From a virus, in the IMG/VR virus record IMGVR_UViG_3300032288_003681, positions 1-44,044 of that record: a stretch of 44,044 bases of DNA, one strand, 5' to 3'. Below are positions 26,700 through 35,555 of this stretch, one piece after another. Numbering within the stretch: the stretch's first letter is position 1; each line of letters begins with the position of its first letter. The position numbers and the translations under genes were made by a program. Under the pieces are notes generated by a model. The model was not told the origin of the DNA and did not search any database. It was given only the letters and a program-made list of their open reading frames with translations.

Positions 26700-27132
26700 T
26701 AAAAAAGCAGCCCCACAACAAGAAGTTGTCGAAGTTATTCGGTCCGGTAGATGGGGGAAGGTCGAATACATACATAAGCTTTCCTGCGGACATGCCGAAG
26801 TAAGAAAAAGAGCAGCATCCACAACCAAGATTGCTTGTGAAGGGTGTCTAAAAGCCGAAATGGGTACACAGATGCTGGCTCAATTAGCCGGCGCTAAGCC
26901 CGTGTTCGCAGATTTTGCTGACATTCATGATGAGATAGCGTCTTATGTAGCATCATACGAGCAAGATGCGGCAAGAACGAAAGCAGCTTTAGCTAAAAAG
27001 CTCGGTGTAGAGGTAAGCGCGGTAAACATCTACATTGATGAGACATCAGAATGGGGCGGCAGAGTTGTTCAGGCTGTTGTTTTCTTGGAAGCATGGGACA
27101 TAGAACGAATCATGGGTTCAGATTCCATCTAG
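26689..27132 (+). CDS. Hypothetical protein with zinc-like motif, 147 aa
   Basis: A possible zinc knuckle (SCGH...ACEGC, about residues 32-54) is followed by two helices and a beta-rich end (VNIYIDETSEWGGRVVQAVV). Not recognised. The start overlaps the upstream gene, and the end overlaps the convergent PP-loop gene by 15 bases. Confidence 0.6.
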   Translation: MTISKKAAPQQEVVEVIRSGRWGKVEYIHKLSCGHAEVRKRAASTTKIACEGCLKAEMGTQMLAQLAGAKPVFADFADIHDEIASYVASYEQDAARTKAALAKKLGVEVSAVNIYIDETSEWGGRVVQAVVFLEAWDIERIMGSDSI

Positions 27133-28254
27133 TCTTTCTTGTTCCTGTTCTTGCTGAATTGTGTATGCGCGAGTACCTGGACCAATAGGGCTTACGGCCA
27201 TTGCGCTGAACTCATGTATTAAGAGGTTTCTTGCTAGCAAATGTAGCGGGTAGGAGTACGGGTCCTTAGCGTGCTTCTTGCGGAATTCTGCGCAATACGC
27301 TTGTGCGCGCAGCTTTAACCCAGGCGTAACAATGTTTTCTTCTACGCATCTTTTTATTCCAGGCCACCCATCGCGCGCGTATTGCATGATTCGACCTTCT
27401 AAGTCGTAGTCTGCCCATAGCCGGCGCTGCGCATCAATGTGCGGGAAGCATTCAAACAATCTGTCGTAGAACTCTGGCTCCGTAGCGATTACATCACCAA
27501 GGCGTCGAATTGCCACAGCATGGAGAGGGATACCTACACGCGTGTTAGAACCAGTCAGCGCAGCGCGGTCGTAATAGTCACAGTATGTTGCGTCATGCTC
27601 TTCTGTAATAAACTTAAGAACATCATCCGTTGTCCAGTCGTAAATAATTTTGGCAAACCGTAGAGGTATGTTTTTCTTCATGCGGTAAGGAGTGACAATG
27701 TAGTTCTCGTGCAGTTTCTGAACGCACGAACGGTAGCGAATCATTGATTCATTTGCACGTACTCCGGTAATGAATGCCGTGCGGCCGTTTTTGCCCTGCA
27801 TTGTGTAGTAGTCGATTGATTGTGGAAGAACCTTATTTGGGTCTAATCCGAAGTTCTCTGCCCGGATTGCGTATGGTGGCATTTCGCGCACTAGGCGGCC
27901 CTGTGATGCTCTATACGGCGACCAGAGCAAGCAGTACTCTCTGCGTCCGAGTACCCACACTTCTTGCCCTACTGGAAGGCAATACCACTCCATGTCGACC
28001 CAGTCATAGTTGCGCACTTCTTCTACGAACTTGATAACGGTAGGAGAAACCATCTCTTCATCGCGGAAGATTACCTTTACCGGTCCAAGTCCTCGTTCTT
28101 CATGAATTTCTTTAGCCAAGTAAAGAACAGCTGTGCTGTCTTTTCCTCCAGAAAACTGAACGCAAACAGTATCAAAAGTATCATAAACGTGTCGTATTCT
28201 TTCGCGCGCTGCGTCAACGCATGTCATGTCTAGAAATAGACGCTGTCGTGTCAC
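27118..28254 (-). CDS. PP-loop (PAPS reductase-like / DUF3440) protein
   Basis: The 378 residues contain SGGKDS (35-40), the ATP-pyrophosphatase PP-loop, followed by AVLYLAKEI and conserved segments (IFRDEEM, YWCLPVGQEVW-like, TGVRANESMIRYR). Length and layout match DUF3440/IbrA-type proteins, a PAPS-reductase-related family found in prophages, also related to DndC of DNA phosphorothioation. The PP-loop uses ATP to activate a substrate; the substrate here is unknown. It is followed upstream by a small gene and an NGQHR/ParB-like gene, as in IbrA/IbrB pairs. Confidence 0.75.
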   Translation of the reverse strand: MTRQRLFLDMTCVDAARERIRHVYDTFDTVCVQFSGGKDSTAVLYLAKEIHEERGLGPVKVIFRDEEMVSPTVIKFVEEVRNYDWVDMEWYCLPVGQEVWVLGRREYCLLWSPYRASQGRLVREMPPYAIRAENFGLDPNKVLPQSIDYYTMQGKNGRTAFITGVRANESMIRYRSCVQKLHENYIVTPYRMKKNIPLRFAKIIYDWTTDDVLKFITEEHDATYCDYYDRAALTGSNTRVGIPLHAVAIRRLGDVIATEPEFYDRLFECFPHIDAQRRLWADYDLEGRIMQYARDGWPGIKRCVEENIVTPGLKLRAQAYCAEFRKKHAKDPYSYPLHLLARNLLIHEFSAMAVSPIGPGTRAYTIQQEQEQERLDGI

Positions 28255-28502
28255 GTCGCACCCTTGATGAGCTTCTTAATGTCGCAATAAGCGTTGTGGT
28301 AGGCGCTTTCAAGCGTTGTAGCAGAACGGCATTTAGTAGTTGTCTTTGTTACGAGACTATGTGCGTGAATTGTAAACATACCTTCGGCGTAGTGGATTAC
28401 ATATTCGTAGTTGTTCAGAGTAAACCATTTAGTGTACTGAGTGACAGTCGAGCTGTCTTCTAATGAATAATCGTGCCGTCTGTGTCCGTACTCTACGGGC
28501 AT
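28251..28502 (-). CDS. Hypothetical protein, 83 aa
   Basis: Start at 28502 (MPVEYGHRRHDYSLEDSSTV), with GGAGG six bases upstream. Beta-rich (WFTLNNYEYVIHYAEGMFTIHAHS). Not recognised. Its stop overlaps the PP-loop start, so the two genes are probably coupled. Confidence 0.62.
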   Translation of the reverse strand: MPVEYGHRRHDYSLEDSSTVTQYTKWFTLNNYEYVIHYAEGMFTIHAHSLVTKTTTKCRSATTLESAYHNAYCDIKKLIKGAT

Positions 28503-28523
28503 ATATACCTCCATGAGCAACAT

Positions 28524-28556
28524 GGGGCTGGCATACTTTTAAGCAACACCAGCCCC
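28524..28556. other. Hairpin between the 28502 and 28608 genes
   Basis: GGGGCTGG and CCAGCCCC form an 8-base stem with a 17-base loop. There is no T-run on either side. It lies in the leader of the 28502 gene on the minus strand. Confidence 0.45.
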
Positions 28557-28607
28557 ACGTTCCTGAACTTATTATAGCGACTGCGCCTCTCTGTGCGCAG
28601 TTATCGC

Positions 28608-29666
28608 TTACGCCCAGAATGGCGAATGTACGATTCCGCTGGTGGTAACAGTAGGGAATTCTGATGAATCTGCTGCCCAGGGGCGAACCTGCTGAAGCGA
28701 AGAGCCTTCAATCCACTTGTTGAAGGTGGTAATGAAGGTTGCAGCTTCAAGAACATTCTTGCCTGCTGCGCCCTTGCGCTTCGAGCCTCCACGACCAAGC
28801 CATTGGCGAAGTGCTAGAGCAGGGTTCATTGCCTTAAGGGATGCACCAGTCTCGATTGCCTTACAAAACTCCGCAACCTCTTGGCCGCTAAATCCAGCCT
28901 GAACACGCTGTTGGAACGCATGCACATAGAAGATAATCCATGCGCTTTGAATGCCTCCAGCAACAGACGAGATGCGTGACGCAATAGCGTGGGCATCCAT
29001 TAGGACTTCCTCGTTGGCGTACACATACTGAAGGATGTCCTCAGCGGTGATGAGATTCATTGTTGAGCGGATTGTGGGAGAGAACCCTGCTTCCATCGCA
29101 ACGAGAATACGTGCTGCTGGCTGAATGTTGTGTGTGTTCTTAAACCCAGCAACGGAAAGCACATCAGAGTGACTACGGGTCTTACCACGGTCGATTGTGC
29201 TGAATACCGAGATGGGAAGGCCAAGAACCAACACTGTCTCAAAAGAAACACCAGCAGAAGCGCACGCGTGTAGGCGGTGCTGTCCATTTAGGAGTTGCAT
29301 GTGGCCAGAATCTGTCAAGCCAATCTGGATTGACTCACCATTAAACACGTACTGTCCACGCTTGAGCACGTCTACGTACTGGCGTACGCGCGCGGGCGAG
29401 AGAGGGCGGTTGTGGGTATTGATGAGCGCCAGAAGGTGCTGGGCCAGCTCGGGGGTAATGGTTGCCTTTACAACTGCACCAGGGTTATTGATGCAGACTT
29501 CAGAAATGTCGGCAACAGTCAGGCTGGGTGCTTTTGAGGCATTTTCAAGAAATGCATTAACGCGAGCACTGCGAGTGATTGTAGAGACCGACTGGTCAAT
29601 AATGCCCACGGAACCTGCCGTGTCAGTCGTGGGTGTCTGCGCCACGCCGGAAATAAATGTGCTCAT
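28608..29666 (-). CDS. ParB/NGQHR-type protein
   Basis: The 352-residue product contains NRPLSPARVRQYVDVLKRGQ (near 90-110), YVFNGESIQIG and LLNGQHRLHACASAGV (near 124-140). This is the pattern of ParB/sulfiredoxin-like or DGQHR-type folds common in phages. A C-terminal region with LRQWLGRGG follows. In IbrA/IbrB, and in Dnd systems (DndB), such proteins accompany a PP-loop partner; here that partner is encoded downstream. Enzymatic role unknown. AAGGAGCTCAC precedes the ATG. Confidence 0.68.
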   Translation of the reverse strand: MSTFISGVAQTPTTDTAGSVGIIDQSVSTITRSARVNAFLENASKAPSLTVADISEVCINNPGAVVKATITPELAQHLLALINTHNRPLSPARVRQYVDVLKRGQYVFNGESIQIGLTDSGHMQLLNGQHRLHACASAGVSFETVLVLGLPISVFSTIDRGKTRSHSDVLSVAGFKNTHNIQPAARILVAMEAGFSPTIRSTMNLITAEDILQYVYANEEVLMDAHAIASRISSVAGGIQSAWIIFYVHAFQQRVQAGFSGQEVAEFCKAIETGASLKAMNPALALRQWLGRGGSKRKGAAGKNVLEAATFITTFNKWIEGSSLQQVRPWAADSSEFPTVTTSGIVHSPFWA

Positions 29667-29804
29667 TGTGAGCTCCTTCGTTAGGAACGCGGTTGCGTTC
29701 GGTAGGTGTCAAGGATAAACATGTCTTTGAGGGTTTTGCAACCCCATATCAAAAAAAATCTGCCTGAGGCGTAAATTTCTTACTGCTATTGTGAGTTACA
29801 CGAT

Positions 29805-30833
29805 ATGTCACACGAACTTGAAATAAGCAGCTCCGGCAAAGCCAGTATGGCTTATGCCACTGGTGGAGATAGGTCTATCCCTTGGCACAGACTTGGTACG
29901 CCCATGGCTGGGTTGCAGACAATTGACCAGATGCTCAAGGCTGCAAATGCTGATTTCGACGTCCTTCTAACCAAAGTGGCCGCAGTTGATGACTACGGGA
30001 ACTTAATCAGAAACAGTGATGGTTCTGCACTAATAGTTGAAGACAGTCGGGCCACCATTAGGCAAAACCTTGATGGCTCATTCAATCCGTTAGCTACAGT
30101 TGGAACCAGATACGCAGTAAGGCAGAACAGGGAAGTGCTTGAAAGAGCCCTGGCTGTAGTCGGTGCTGACGAGAACGATGCCGTAATGGACACTGTTGGC
30201 GTACTGCGTGACGGTGCGAGATTCTTTGCGACAATCGAACTTGGGGGACTTGTTATAGACCCTGCGGGTGTCAACGATAAAATTGCTAGATATCTGGTCG
30301 TTTCCGCCGGTCACGATGGCGTATGGCCTATTCGGTATGCAAATACAGACATTCGTGCCGTATGCAATAACACGGTCATCCTCGGACTGAAGCAGGCTCA
30401 GAGAGTGTTTACAGCACGACACACACGCAACGTTGACTCTGTGATAGACGAAGCAAAAGAAGTGCTTAGAATTTCGACAGTCTGGGCTGACATGTTCAAG
30501 ATTGAGGCAGAAAAAATGATGAGTATCAACGCTGCGCCTAGAAGTAAAAAGTTGTCAGATGTTATTGACGGCGTATTCCCTAAACAAAAAGACGAAACCG
30601 CACGTCAACAGAAAAATCGCATTGAAACTATTGACGAAGTTCTGTCTATTTATGGGAATAAACGGAACGCCGGAGGTTATGGCTACAACGGATGGTCTCT
30701 ATATAATGCGATAGTCGAATACTTTGACCATTCACGCACAAGCGACACTTACGCCAATGCTGTTGCGTCCATGGATGAAAATTCATTTGTCACTCAGAAA
30801 AAGTTGCTAACTCATTCTCTAGTGATAAACTAA
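29805..30833 (+). CDS. DUF932 phage/plasmid-like protein
   Basis: The 342 residues begin MSHELEISSSGKASMAYATG and contain PWHRLGTPM, TLDQMLKAANAD-like motifs and later SVIDEAKEVLRISTVWADM. This follows the DUF932 (phage/plasmid-like TIGR03299) family, abundant in phages and plasmids, of unknown function. TGCTATTGT precedes the ATG by about a dozen bases, the same word seen before the gene at 2708. There is no obvious ribosome binding site. Confidence 0.8.
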   Translation: MSHELEISSSGKASMAYATGGDRSIPWHRLGTPMAGLQTIDQMLKAANADFDVLLTKVAAVDDYGNLIRNSDGSALIVEDSRATIRQNLDGSFNPLATVGTRYAVRQNREVLERALAVVGADENDAVMDTVGVLRDGARFFATIELGGLVIDPAGVNDKIARYLVVSAGHDGVWPIRYANTDIRAVCNNTVILGLKQAQRVFTARHTRNVDSVIDEAKEVLRISTVWADMFKIEAEKMMSINAAPRSKKLSDVIDGVFPKQKDETARQQKNRIETIDEVLSIYGNKRNAGGYGYNGWSLYNAIVEYFDHSRTSDTYANAVASMDENSFVTQKKLLTHSLVIN

Positions 30834-30837
30834 ATGG

Positions 30838-31320
30838 ATGGCACGCGACTTTTTTCCTGAAGATATGTTTGATTGGGAAGAGGACGATGATGACGAAATA
30901 TCTATCGCCTTTGAGTCAGATGACGACCCATCAGAATTCATGCTTTATGATGACGAAGACTGGAGCGACCAGCGTCAGCGTCAAATATCGCAGTTTGTCG
31001 AGTACGCATACAAGAATGACGGCATAAACGCCGTTACTGAAATACTGCACGCAGTAGAAGCTTGCACTCTTTGGCGTCTAGAGATAATCGCCGATTCTCA
31101 CGGGTTAGACGATTACATTTTTGCGTGCTATGACAGCTTCGATAGCAATGCGTGGTTGTACTTTTTAAACTCGCCGGAGTTTGAGCAGATGACACGTGAC
31201 ATAACATTGCTTTCAAACATTGCTGCTGAGGCGTTTGTTCGGATACACTTCGACAAGAAGCCGACCTACAAGCAGGTATTCAGGGATTTCTTGATGCGTG
31301 CAGTGCGACGACTTAGTTAG
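30838..31320 (+). CDS. Hypothetical acidic protein, 160 aa
   Basis: The first 55 residues are extremely acidic (DWEEDDDDEISIAFESDDD), followed by a helical body with aromatic residues. Not recognised. Four bases separate it from the DUF932 stop. Highly acidic phage proteins sometimes mimic DNA, but nothing further supports that here. Confidence 0.62.
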   Translation: MARDFFPEDMFDWEEDDDDEISIAFESDDDPSEFMLYDDEDWSDQRQRQISQFVEYAYKNDGINAVTEILHAVEACTLWRLEIIADSHGLDDYIFACYDSFDSNAWLYFLNSPEFEQMTRDITLLSNIAAEAFVRIHFDKKPTYKQVFRDFLMRAVRRLS

Positions 31321-31368
31321 CGCTAGCTTTACCTACAAAACAACACCTACACCTACAAGGGAACCAAT

Positions 31369-31683
31369 ATGGACAGTACAGTGCGTTATATGCGCAATCT
31401 TGAGCTAAGGCCACCCGTAAATGGAGCTTGCATAGGTCACCCAACAGAGTGGTGGTTCCCTTCAAAAAGCGAGACATCCATACAACGCCACTGGCGTATT
31501 AAGGCGGTAGAGGTATGCAATCAGTGTGATGTTCGCCAAGAGTGTCTTGACTACGCAATTGAAGCAGAAGAAATATTTGGCATTTGGGGAGGGTTGTCTG
31601 CGTCTGCGCGTGAAGTAGAAACCCGTAAGCGCCGTGAACTCGGAACCCTTATTGTTCACCCACGTGTGATTAAAATATTATGA
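31369..31683 (+). CDS. Second WhiB-family protein
   Basis: 104 residues with Cys21 (GAC), Cys50 and Cys53 (CNQC), Cys59 (QEC), then GIWGG (71-75), the canonical WhiB turn, and a basic segment (REVETRKRRELG). It binds a [4Fe-4S] cluster by analogy and probably acts with a sigma factor. It differs from the first WhiB (5733) in spacing and tail, so the two are not recent duplicates. It overlaps the primase-helicase start by four bases (ATGA). Confidence 0.9.
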   Translation: MDSTVRYMRNLELRPPVNGACIGHPTEWWFPSKSETSIQRHWRIKAVEVCNQCDVRQECLDYAIEAEEIFGIWGGLSASAREVETRKRRELGTLIVHPRVIKIL

Positions 31684-33470
31684 GTCAAGTATCTGGCTCG
31701 GTAGACAAAGTTCTTTCCCTACTGCAGGGCGTGCGTCAAACTGGCAGCAACCAGTGGATGGCTCGCTGTCCTTGCCGTAATGACGACAGCAACCCTTCGC
31801 TTGCTATTGCACAGGGCGATGATGGTGCTGCACTTCTTCATTGTCATCGTGGTGTGTCTTGTTCGGTAGATGAGATATGCAAGTCGGTTGGGCTTTCTCC
31901 GCGCGAGTTGTTTAATGATTCCGATGAGTGGAAGCCATCTCCACATTATGAACAGCAGGCTTCGTCTCCATCTCCGGCAAAGAAGAAGATGGGCAAGAAA
32001 ATAGAGAAGACTTACCCGTACTGTGATGAAGACGGCAATCTTCTCTATGAAAAGGTTCGTTTCCGCTTTGATGACGGCAGTAAGTCGTTTGCTAATCGTC
32101 AGCCAGACCCATCACGTCCAGGCGAATATGTGTGGAACTTGAAAGAGCCTGCTGTGCGTCGTGTCCTTTATCGTCTCGACGACATCACTAAGGCGATTAA
32201 AAAGGGTGAGCCAGTATGGCTGGTTGAGGGTGAGAAAGACGCTGACACTCTTGCTGCTATGGGTATCCATGCAACGACAATGGATGGTGGCGCAGGAAAG
32301 TGGGACCAGTCCTACACGGACACTCTTGCTGGTGCACACGTTGAAATCATTGCTGATAATGACGAGGTTGGTAAACAGCACGCACTGAGTGTTTCAGAGA
32401 AGCTTCTTGCTGTTGGCTGTACCGGATGCACTATCTGGATTTCTAAATACGGAAAAGACATTACTGACCACTTAACATCAGGTCGCACATTTGACGACCT
32501 TGATTCATATGAGTACTACGAGCGTCCAGAAGACTATCCAGAACTGGAGGTAGACGAAGGCGAGGAAAGCACCGAAGACAAGCTCCTTGACCAAATAGCG
32601 GAAGTGTTCTCTAAAGACAAGTTGACGCTGACGCAAAAACTGAATCGTGCAACAATTCTTCTAGGTTCTGCTGACACCCGTGAGATAAGCAACCCAGGGC
32701 GTCTTGTTGTTTGGCAAGACTTTCTCCAGGAAGCTGAAGTCGATACCTACGACTGGGTTATCCCTGGCCTTCTAGAGAAGAGCGAGCGCGTAATGGTTGT
32801 TGCTGCAGAAGGTGTTGGTAAGACAATGCTTGCGCGTCAAGTGGCCATCTGTAGCGCTGCAGGACTGCATCCGTTTACGTTTCAGAAGATGGAACCAATA
32901 CGAACACTGACAATTGACCTTGAGAACCCTGAACGAATCATCCGCCGCACATCACACAGTATTATGGCGCAAGCGATGCGTAAGTCTGGCGCACGAAGGG
33001 TAGACGCCCACTTGCTTTCGAAGCCCGCTGGTCTAGACCTATGTGACAGCAGGGACCGTATGTACATCGAGAGCGTGATTGAGCGCGTTCAACCACAACT
33101 CATTTGCATGGGTCCTATGTACAAGTCGTACGTTGATTCTGGTACCCGTACAAGTGAAGCCCTTGCTGTAGAAGTAGCAAAGTACCTAGACATGATTCGC
33201 GATGTGTATGGATGTGCCCTATGGCTTGAGCACCATGCCCCACTGGGAACCTCTATGTCTTCCCGTGACCTGCGTCCATTCGGTTCATCCGTGTGGTCTC
33301 GTTGGCCAGAGTTCGGCATTGCCCTAACTCCAGACCCCACCAACCTTGCTGGGTATGTCTATGATGTTGGACACTTCCGTGGAGCCCGTGACAAGCGCCC
33401 ATGGCCGACCAAACTGGCACGAGGCACAGACTTGCCGTTTGTCGTACTAGAATATACAAAGATGGATTAA
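31680..33470 (+). CDS. DNA primase-helicase (Toprim plus RepA-like ATPase)
   Basis: The 596 residues include an N-terminal CHC2-like zinc domain (Cys30, Cys32, Cys55/His56, Cys61), a Toprim domain with VEGEKDAD (182-189) and ADND (~235), then a linker. A RecA/RepA-like ATPase follows with AAEGVGKT at about 372-379, LTIDLENPERIIRR and QLICMGPMYKSY. Such proteins prime and unwind DNA during phage replication. The order of domains is that of bifunctional phage primase-helicases. It follows the second WhiB gene directly. Confidence 0.85.
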   Translation: MSQVSGSVDKVLSLLQGVRQTGSNQWMARCPCRNDDSNPSLAIAQGDDGAALLHCHRGVSCSVDEICKSVGLSPRELFNDSDEWKPSPHYEQQASSPSPAKKKMGKKIEKTYPYCDEDGNLLYEKVRFRFDDGSKSFANRQPDPSRPGEYVWNLKEPAVRRVLYRLDDITKAIKKGEPVWLVEGEKDADTLAAMGIHATTMDGGAGKWDQSYTDTLAGAHVEIIADNDEVGKQHALSVSEKLLAVGCTGCTIWISKYGKDITDHLTSGRTFDDLDSYEYYERPEDYPELEVDEGEESTEDKLLDQIAEVFSKDKLTLTQKLNRATILLGSADTREISNPGRLVVWQDFLQEAEVDTYDWVIPGLLEKSERVMVVAAEGVGKTMLARQVAICSAAGLHPFTFQKMEPIRTLTIDLENPERIIRRTSHSIMAQAMRKSGARRVDAHLLSKPAGLDLCDSRDRMYIESVIERVQPQLICMGPMYKSYVDSGTRTSEALAVEVAKYLDMIRDVYGCALWLEHHAPLGTSMSSRDLRPFGSSVWSRWPEFGIALTPDPTNLAGYVYDVGHFRGARDKRPWPTKLARGTDLPFVVLEYTKMD

Positions 33471-33478
33471 GGTACGGC

Positions 33479-34105
33479 ATGGCCCAAAACACAAACAAAA
33501 GCTTGACACGCGAGTTCCTTGCAGAGAGGGACCTGCGTATATTTAAGATGCGCCAAGCCGGCATTCCAACGAGCGAAATAGCCAGAAGGTTCGGAGTTAC
33601 GTCTAAAGCCGTGTCTTCTTCCGTATCTAGACAACTAGAGAAGTTAAACCAGGAAGCCATACTGGCATACCCTGAGGTGCTCCGTATGGAGCTTGAGAGG
33701 CTCGATGCGCTGCAACAAGCCATCTGGCCCATGACACAGCACAGGAAGATATCCATGGACGATGGCAGCGAAGTACAGGTAGAACCAGACCTCAAGGCCA
33801 TACAGCAGGTTCTGTCAATCATGGATAGGCGCTCCAAGCTCCTTGGCATGGAGCAGAATAATGTCAATATCCAGATGGATGTTTCTACCCGTACCCCAAT
33901 CAGGGCAGCGCTCGCTGGCGCTGTACAGGTAAACGTGGCAAACCAGTTCAGTCCTGAAGCAGAGGCAAAGAAACTACTAGAATTGATGGGTAAGTCCGGA
34001 GTCATGCCAATGGACTATATTGAGTCAATACTTGGTGAGAAAAAAGAACTAAGTCCAATTCTGGACGCAGAAGTTATCGACATAAACGAGGAATCAGATG
34101 AATGA
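33479..34105 (+). CDS. HTH protein, terminase-small-subunit-like
   Basis: Start at 33479 (MAQNTNKSLTREFLAERDLR), since the frame upstream (33401) overlaps the primase-helicase. The 208 residues contain KMRQAGIPTSEIARRFGVTSKAVSSSVSRQ, a clear helix-turn-helix near 23-52, and a long helical body. The layout resembles small terminase subunits or phage regulators. There is no large terminase gene in the window to test this. Confidence 0.6.
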   Translation: MAQNTNKSLTREFLAERDLRIFKMRQAGIPTSEIARRFGVTSKAVSSSVSRQLEKLNQEAILAYPEVLRMELERLDALQQAIWPMTQHRKISMDDGSEVQVEPDLKAIQQVLSIMDRRSKLLGMEQNNVNIQMDVSTRTPIRAALAGAVQVNVANQFSPEAEAKKLLELMGKSGVMPMDYIESILGEKKELSPILDAEVIDINEESDE

Positions 34106-34415
34106 CGAGCAGGAAGACAACATAGAAGCAGCGATGGCCAAGGTTGCAGAGAACCTAACGCTGACACGTAAGGCAAACACTGGCTCCGTACCAGGGGAAC
34201 CAGCTCAGAAGCAGGTCATGGTGCGTGCCTCAGAGATAGACCACGTCAGATGGAAGGAAGCCGCTGAAAAGTCTGGCATATCCATGGCTGAGTTTATTCG
34301 TGATGCTGTCAATGTTGCTGCCAAGAACGCTCTTGAGTGCGAACATCCTGTAGAGATGAGAAAGAGTTACCCGTGGTCTGAATTTTGCTTAAAGTGCAAT
34401 AGTAGAATCAAATAA
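34098..34415 (+). CDS. Ribbon-helix-helix-like protein with zinc ribbon
   Basis: The N-terminus is acidic, then VMVRASEIDHVRWKEAAEKSGISMAEFIRDAVNVA fits a ribbon-helix-helix or similar DNA-binding fold. A C-terminal CEHP...CLKC is a zinc ribbon. The same combination occurs in the gene at 6092. It overlaps the previous gene by eight bases. Confidence 0.65.
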   Translation: MNDEQEDNIEAAMAKVAENLTLTRKANTGSVPGEPAQKQVMVRASEIDHVRWKEAAEKSGISMAEFIRDAVNVAAKNALECEHPVEMRKSYPWSEFCLKCNSRIK

Positions 34416-34417
34416 AC

Positions 34418-34654
34418 ATGAGGTACTTAAATTACAATGACTTCATTGCTGCAGTGTCTACCCGTGCTGACTACGTAAGAAAAGAGCACGACTGGCGTTA
34501 TGGGCAGGCATTTTTCAATGTCTTGTTTGAAGAGATGCCAGAGATAGCAAACGAACTGCGCGCAACAAAGCTTGACCCTTTTCACAAGAACGCTATTGAG
34601 GCAGAGACGTACCAGCGTATCCGTGAACTGTACGAGACAAAGGCAATTAAGTGA
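34418..34654 (+). CDS. Hypothetical protein, 78 aa
   Basis: Not recognised. Helical and charged (YNDFIAAVSTRADYVRKEHDWR). It lies between the RHH-like and thioredoxin genes, with a four-base overlap to the latter (GTGA). Confidence 0.6.
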   Translation: MRYLNYNDFIAAVSTRADYVRKEHDWRYGQAFFNVLFEEMPEIANELRATKLDPFHKNAIEAETYQRIRELYETKAIK

Positions 34655-34971
34655 GCAAAGAACTAAACGACCAGAACTTCGATTCCTTCTTGGGCTCTAC
34701 AGACAAGTACGTACTTGTTGACGTGTGGGCTGAATGGTGTGGCCCGTGCTCTTTCTTCGGTCCAATCATTGAAGAGGTTGCAAACGAACATAAAGAACAC
34801 ATCGAAGTAGGCAAGCTGGATGTAGACGCTTTCCCTCAGATTGCACAGAAATATAGCGTCATGAGTATCCCTACTGTTATCATATTTGATAACGGTCGTG
34901 TTGTGGACAGAATCGTTGGCGCGTACCCCAAAGACAAGTTTGTAGAAAAGATAAAAAAATATCTTTCGTGA
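34651..34971 (+). CDS. trxA: Thioredoxin
   Basis: The 106 residues include VDVWAEWCGPCSFFG (about 24-38) with the WCGPC active site, a cis-proline segment (MSIPTVIIF) near 71-79 and the expected length. Translation starts at GTG. Phage thioredoxins reduce ribonucleotide reductase or assist polymerases; the class II reductase at 37.1 kb, whose C-terminus has the Cys pair that needs a reductant, is a natural partner. The gene symbol is used by family resemblance only. Confidence 0.92.
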   Translation: MSKELNDQNFDSFLGSTDKYVLVDVWAEWCGPCSFFGPIIEEVANEHKEHIEVGKLDVDAFPQIAQKYSVMSIPTVIIFDNGRVVDRIVGAYPKDKFVEKIKKYLS

Positions 34972-35006
34972 TTGCTTTCTGCGTTTAGGCGCGTTAGTAT
35001 TTCAGC

Positions 35007-35228
35007 ATGTCAGTTGACGATGCATCTAGTGATGGCGTAAGGCACACATTTGGACCCGTGGCTCCCTATAACACCCGCCCCCTCACAGTAGAATCTGCAA
35101 TAACGTCAATCACTGCATGCAACAGGACCAAAGAAGCGCATGGTGGAACAATTCCATTTGATTGGAATGTTGTTCTCACTTCTGAGCTAATGCTAGACGT
35201 CCTTAGACGCATAGTCAAATTCTCATAA
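35007..35228 (+). CDS. Hypothetical protein, 73 aa
   Basis: Not recognised. It has a proline-rich start (FGPVAPYNTRPLTVE). Its stop codon abuts the first base of tRNA-Arg, so processing of that tRNA would cut at the end of this message. TTAGTATTT lies eight bases before the ATG, suggesting a leaderless mRNA. Confidence 0.6.
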   Translation: MSVDDASSDGVRHTFGPVAPYNTRPLTVESAITSITACNRTKEAHGGTIPFDWNVVLTSELMLDVLRRIVKFS

Positions 35229-35302
35229 GCCCTGATAGCTCAATCGGATAGAGCAACAGACTTCTAATCTGTAGGTTGTAGGTTCGATTCCTACTCAGGG
35301 CG
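35229..35302 (+). tRNA. tRNA-Arg (anticodon TCT)
   Basis: A full cloverleaf: acceptor GCCCTGA/TCAGGGC, D-arm with AATCGGATA loop, anticodon stem ACAGA/TCTGT with loop CTTCTAA (anticodon 35263-35265), T-arm GTAGG/CCTAC. It reads AGA, a codon often rare in actinobacteria. Confidence 0.92.
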
Positions 35303-35328
35303 CTAAACCGAAAGAACAGGAAAAACAA

Positions 35329-35541
35329 ATGAAACTTACACATAGTCAAGCACAGCAGTACGTAGGAAAGTACGTAAACATCAAGACAGATTACTGGAAT
35401 TTTATTGACGAGCGAGTCATTAAAGTTAGTGAACACGATGTTGTTACCGAGTATTATCACCACATCAAAACTCGTGACGACGGCATTCTTCGGGAAAATT
35501 GGATAGATATTTCTCGTATTGAATCAATCGAAGAGGCATAA
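35329..35541 (+). CDS. Hypothetical protein, 70 aa
   Basis: Not recognised. Beta-strand-rich and charged (YVGKYVNIKTDYWNFIDERV). AAGAACAGGAAAAAC precedes the ATG. It sits between the first tRNA and the next gene. Confidence 0.6.
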   Translation: MKLTHSQAQQYVGKYVNIKTDYWNFIDERVIKVSEHDVVTEYYHHIKTRDDGILRENWIDISRIESIEEA

Positions 35542-35555
35542 AAGTTTTTTGACTA

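Noticed and set aside
33253-34005. Minus-strand frame of 250 codons opposite the primase-helicase and HTH genes
   Set aside because: The composition is that of a reverse-strand image of two coding genes with recognisable motifs on the plus strand.
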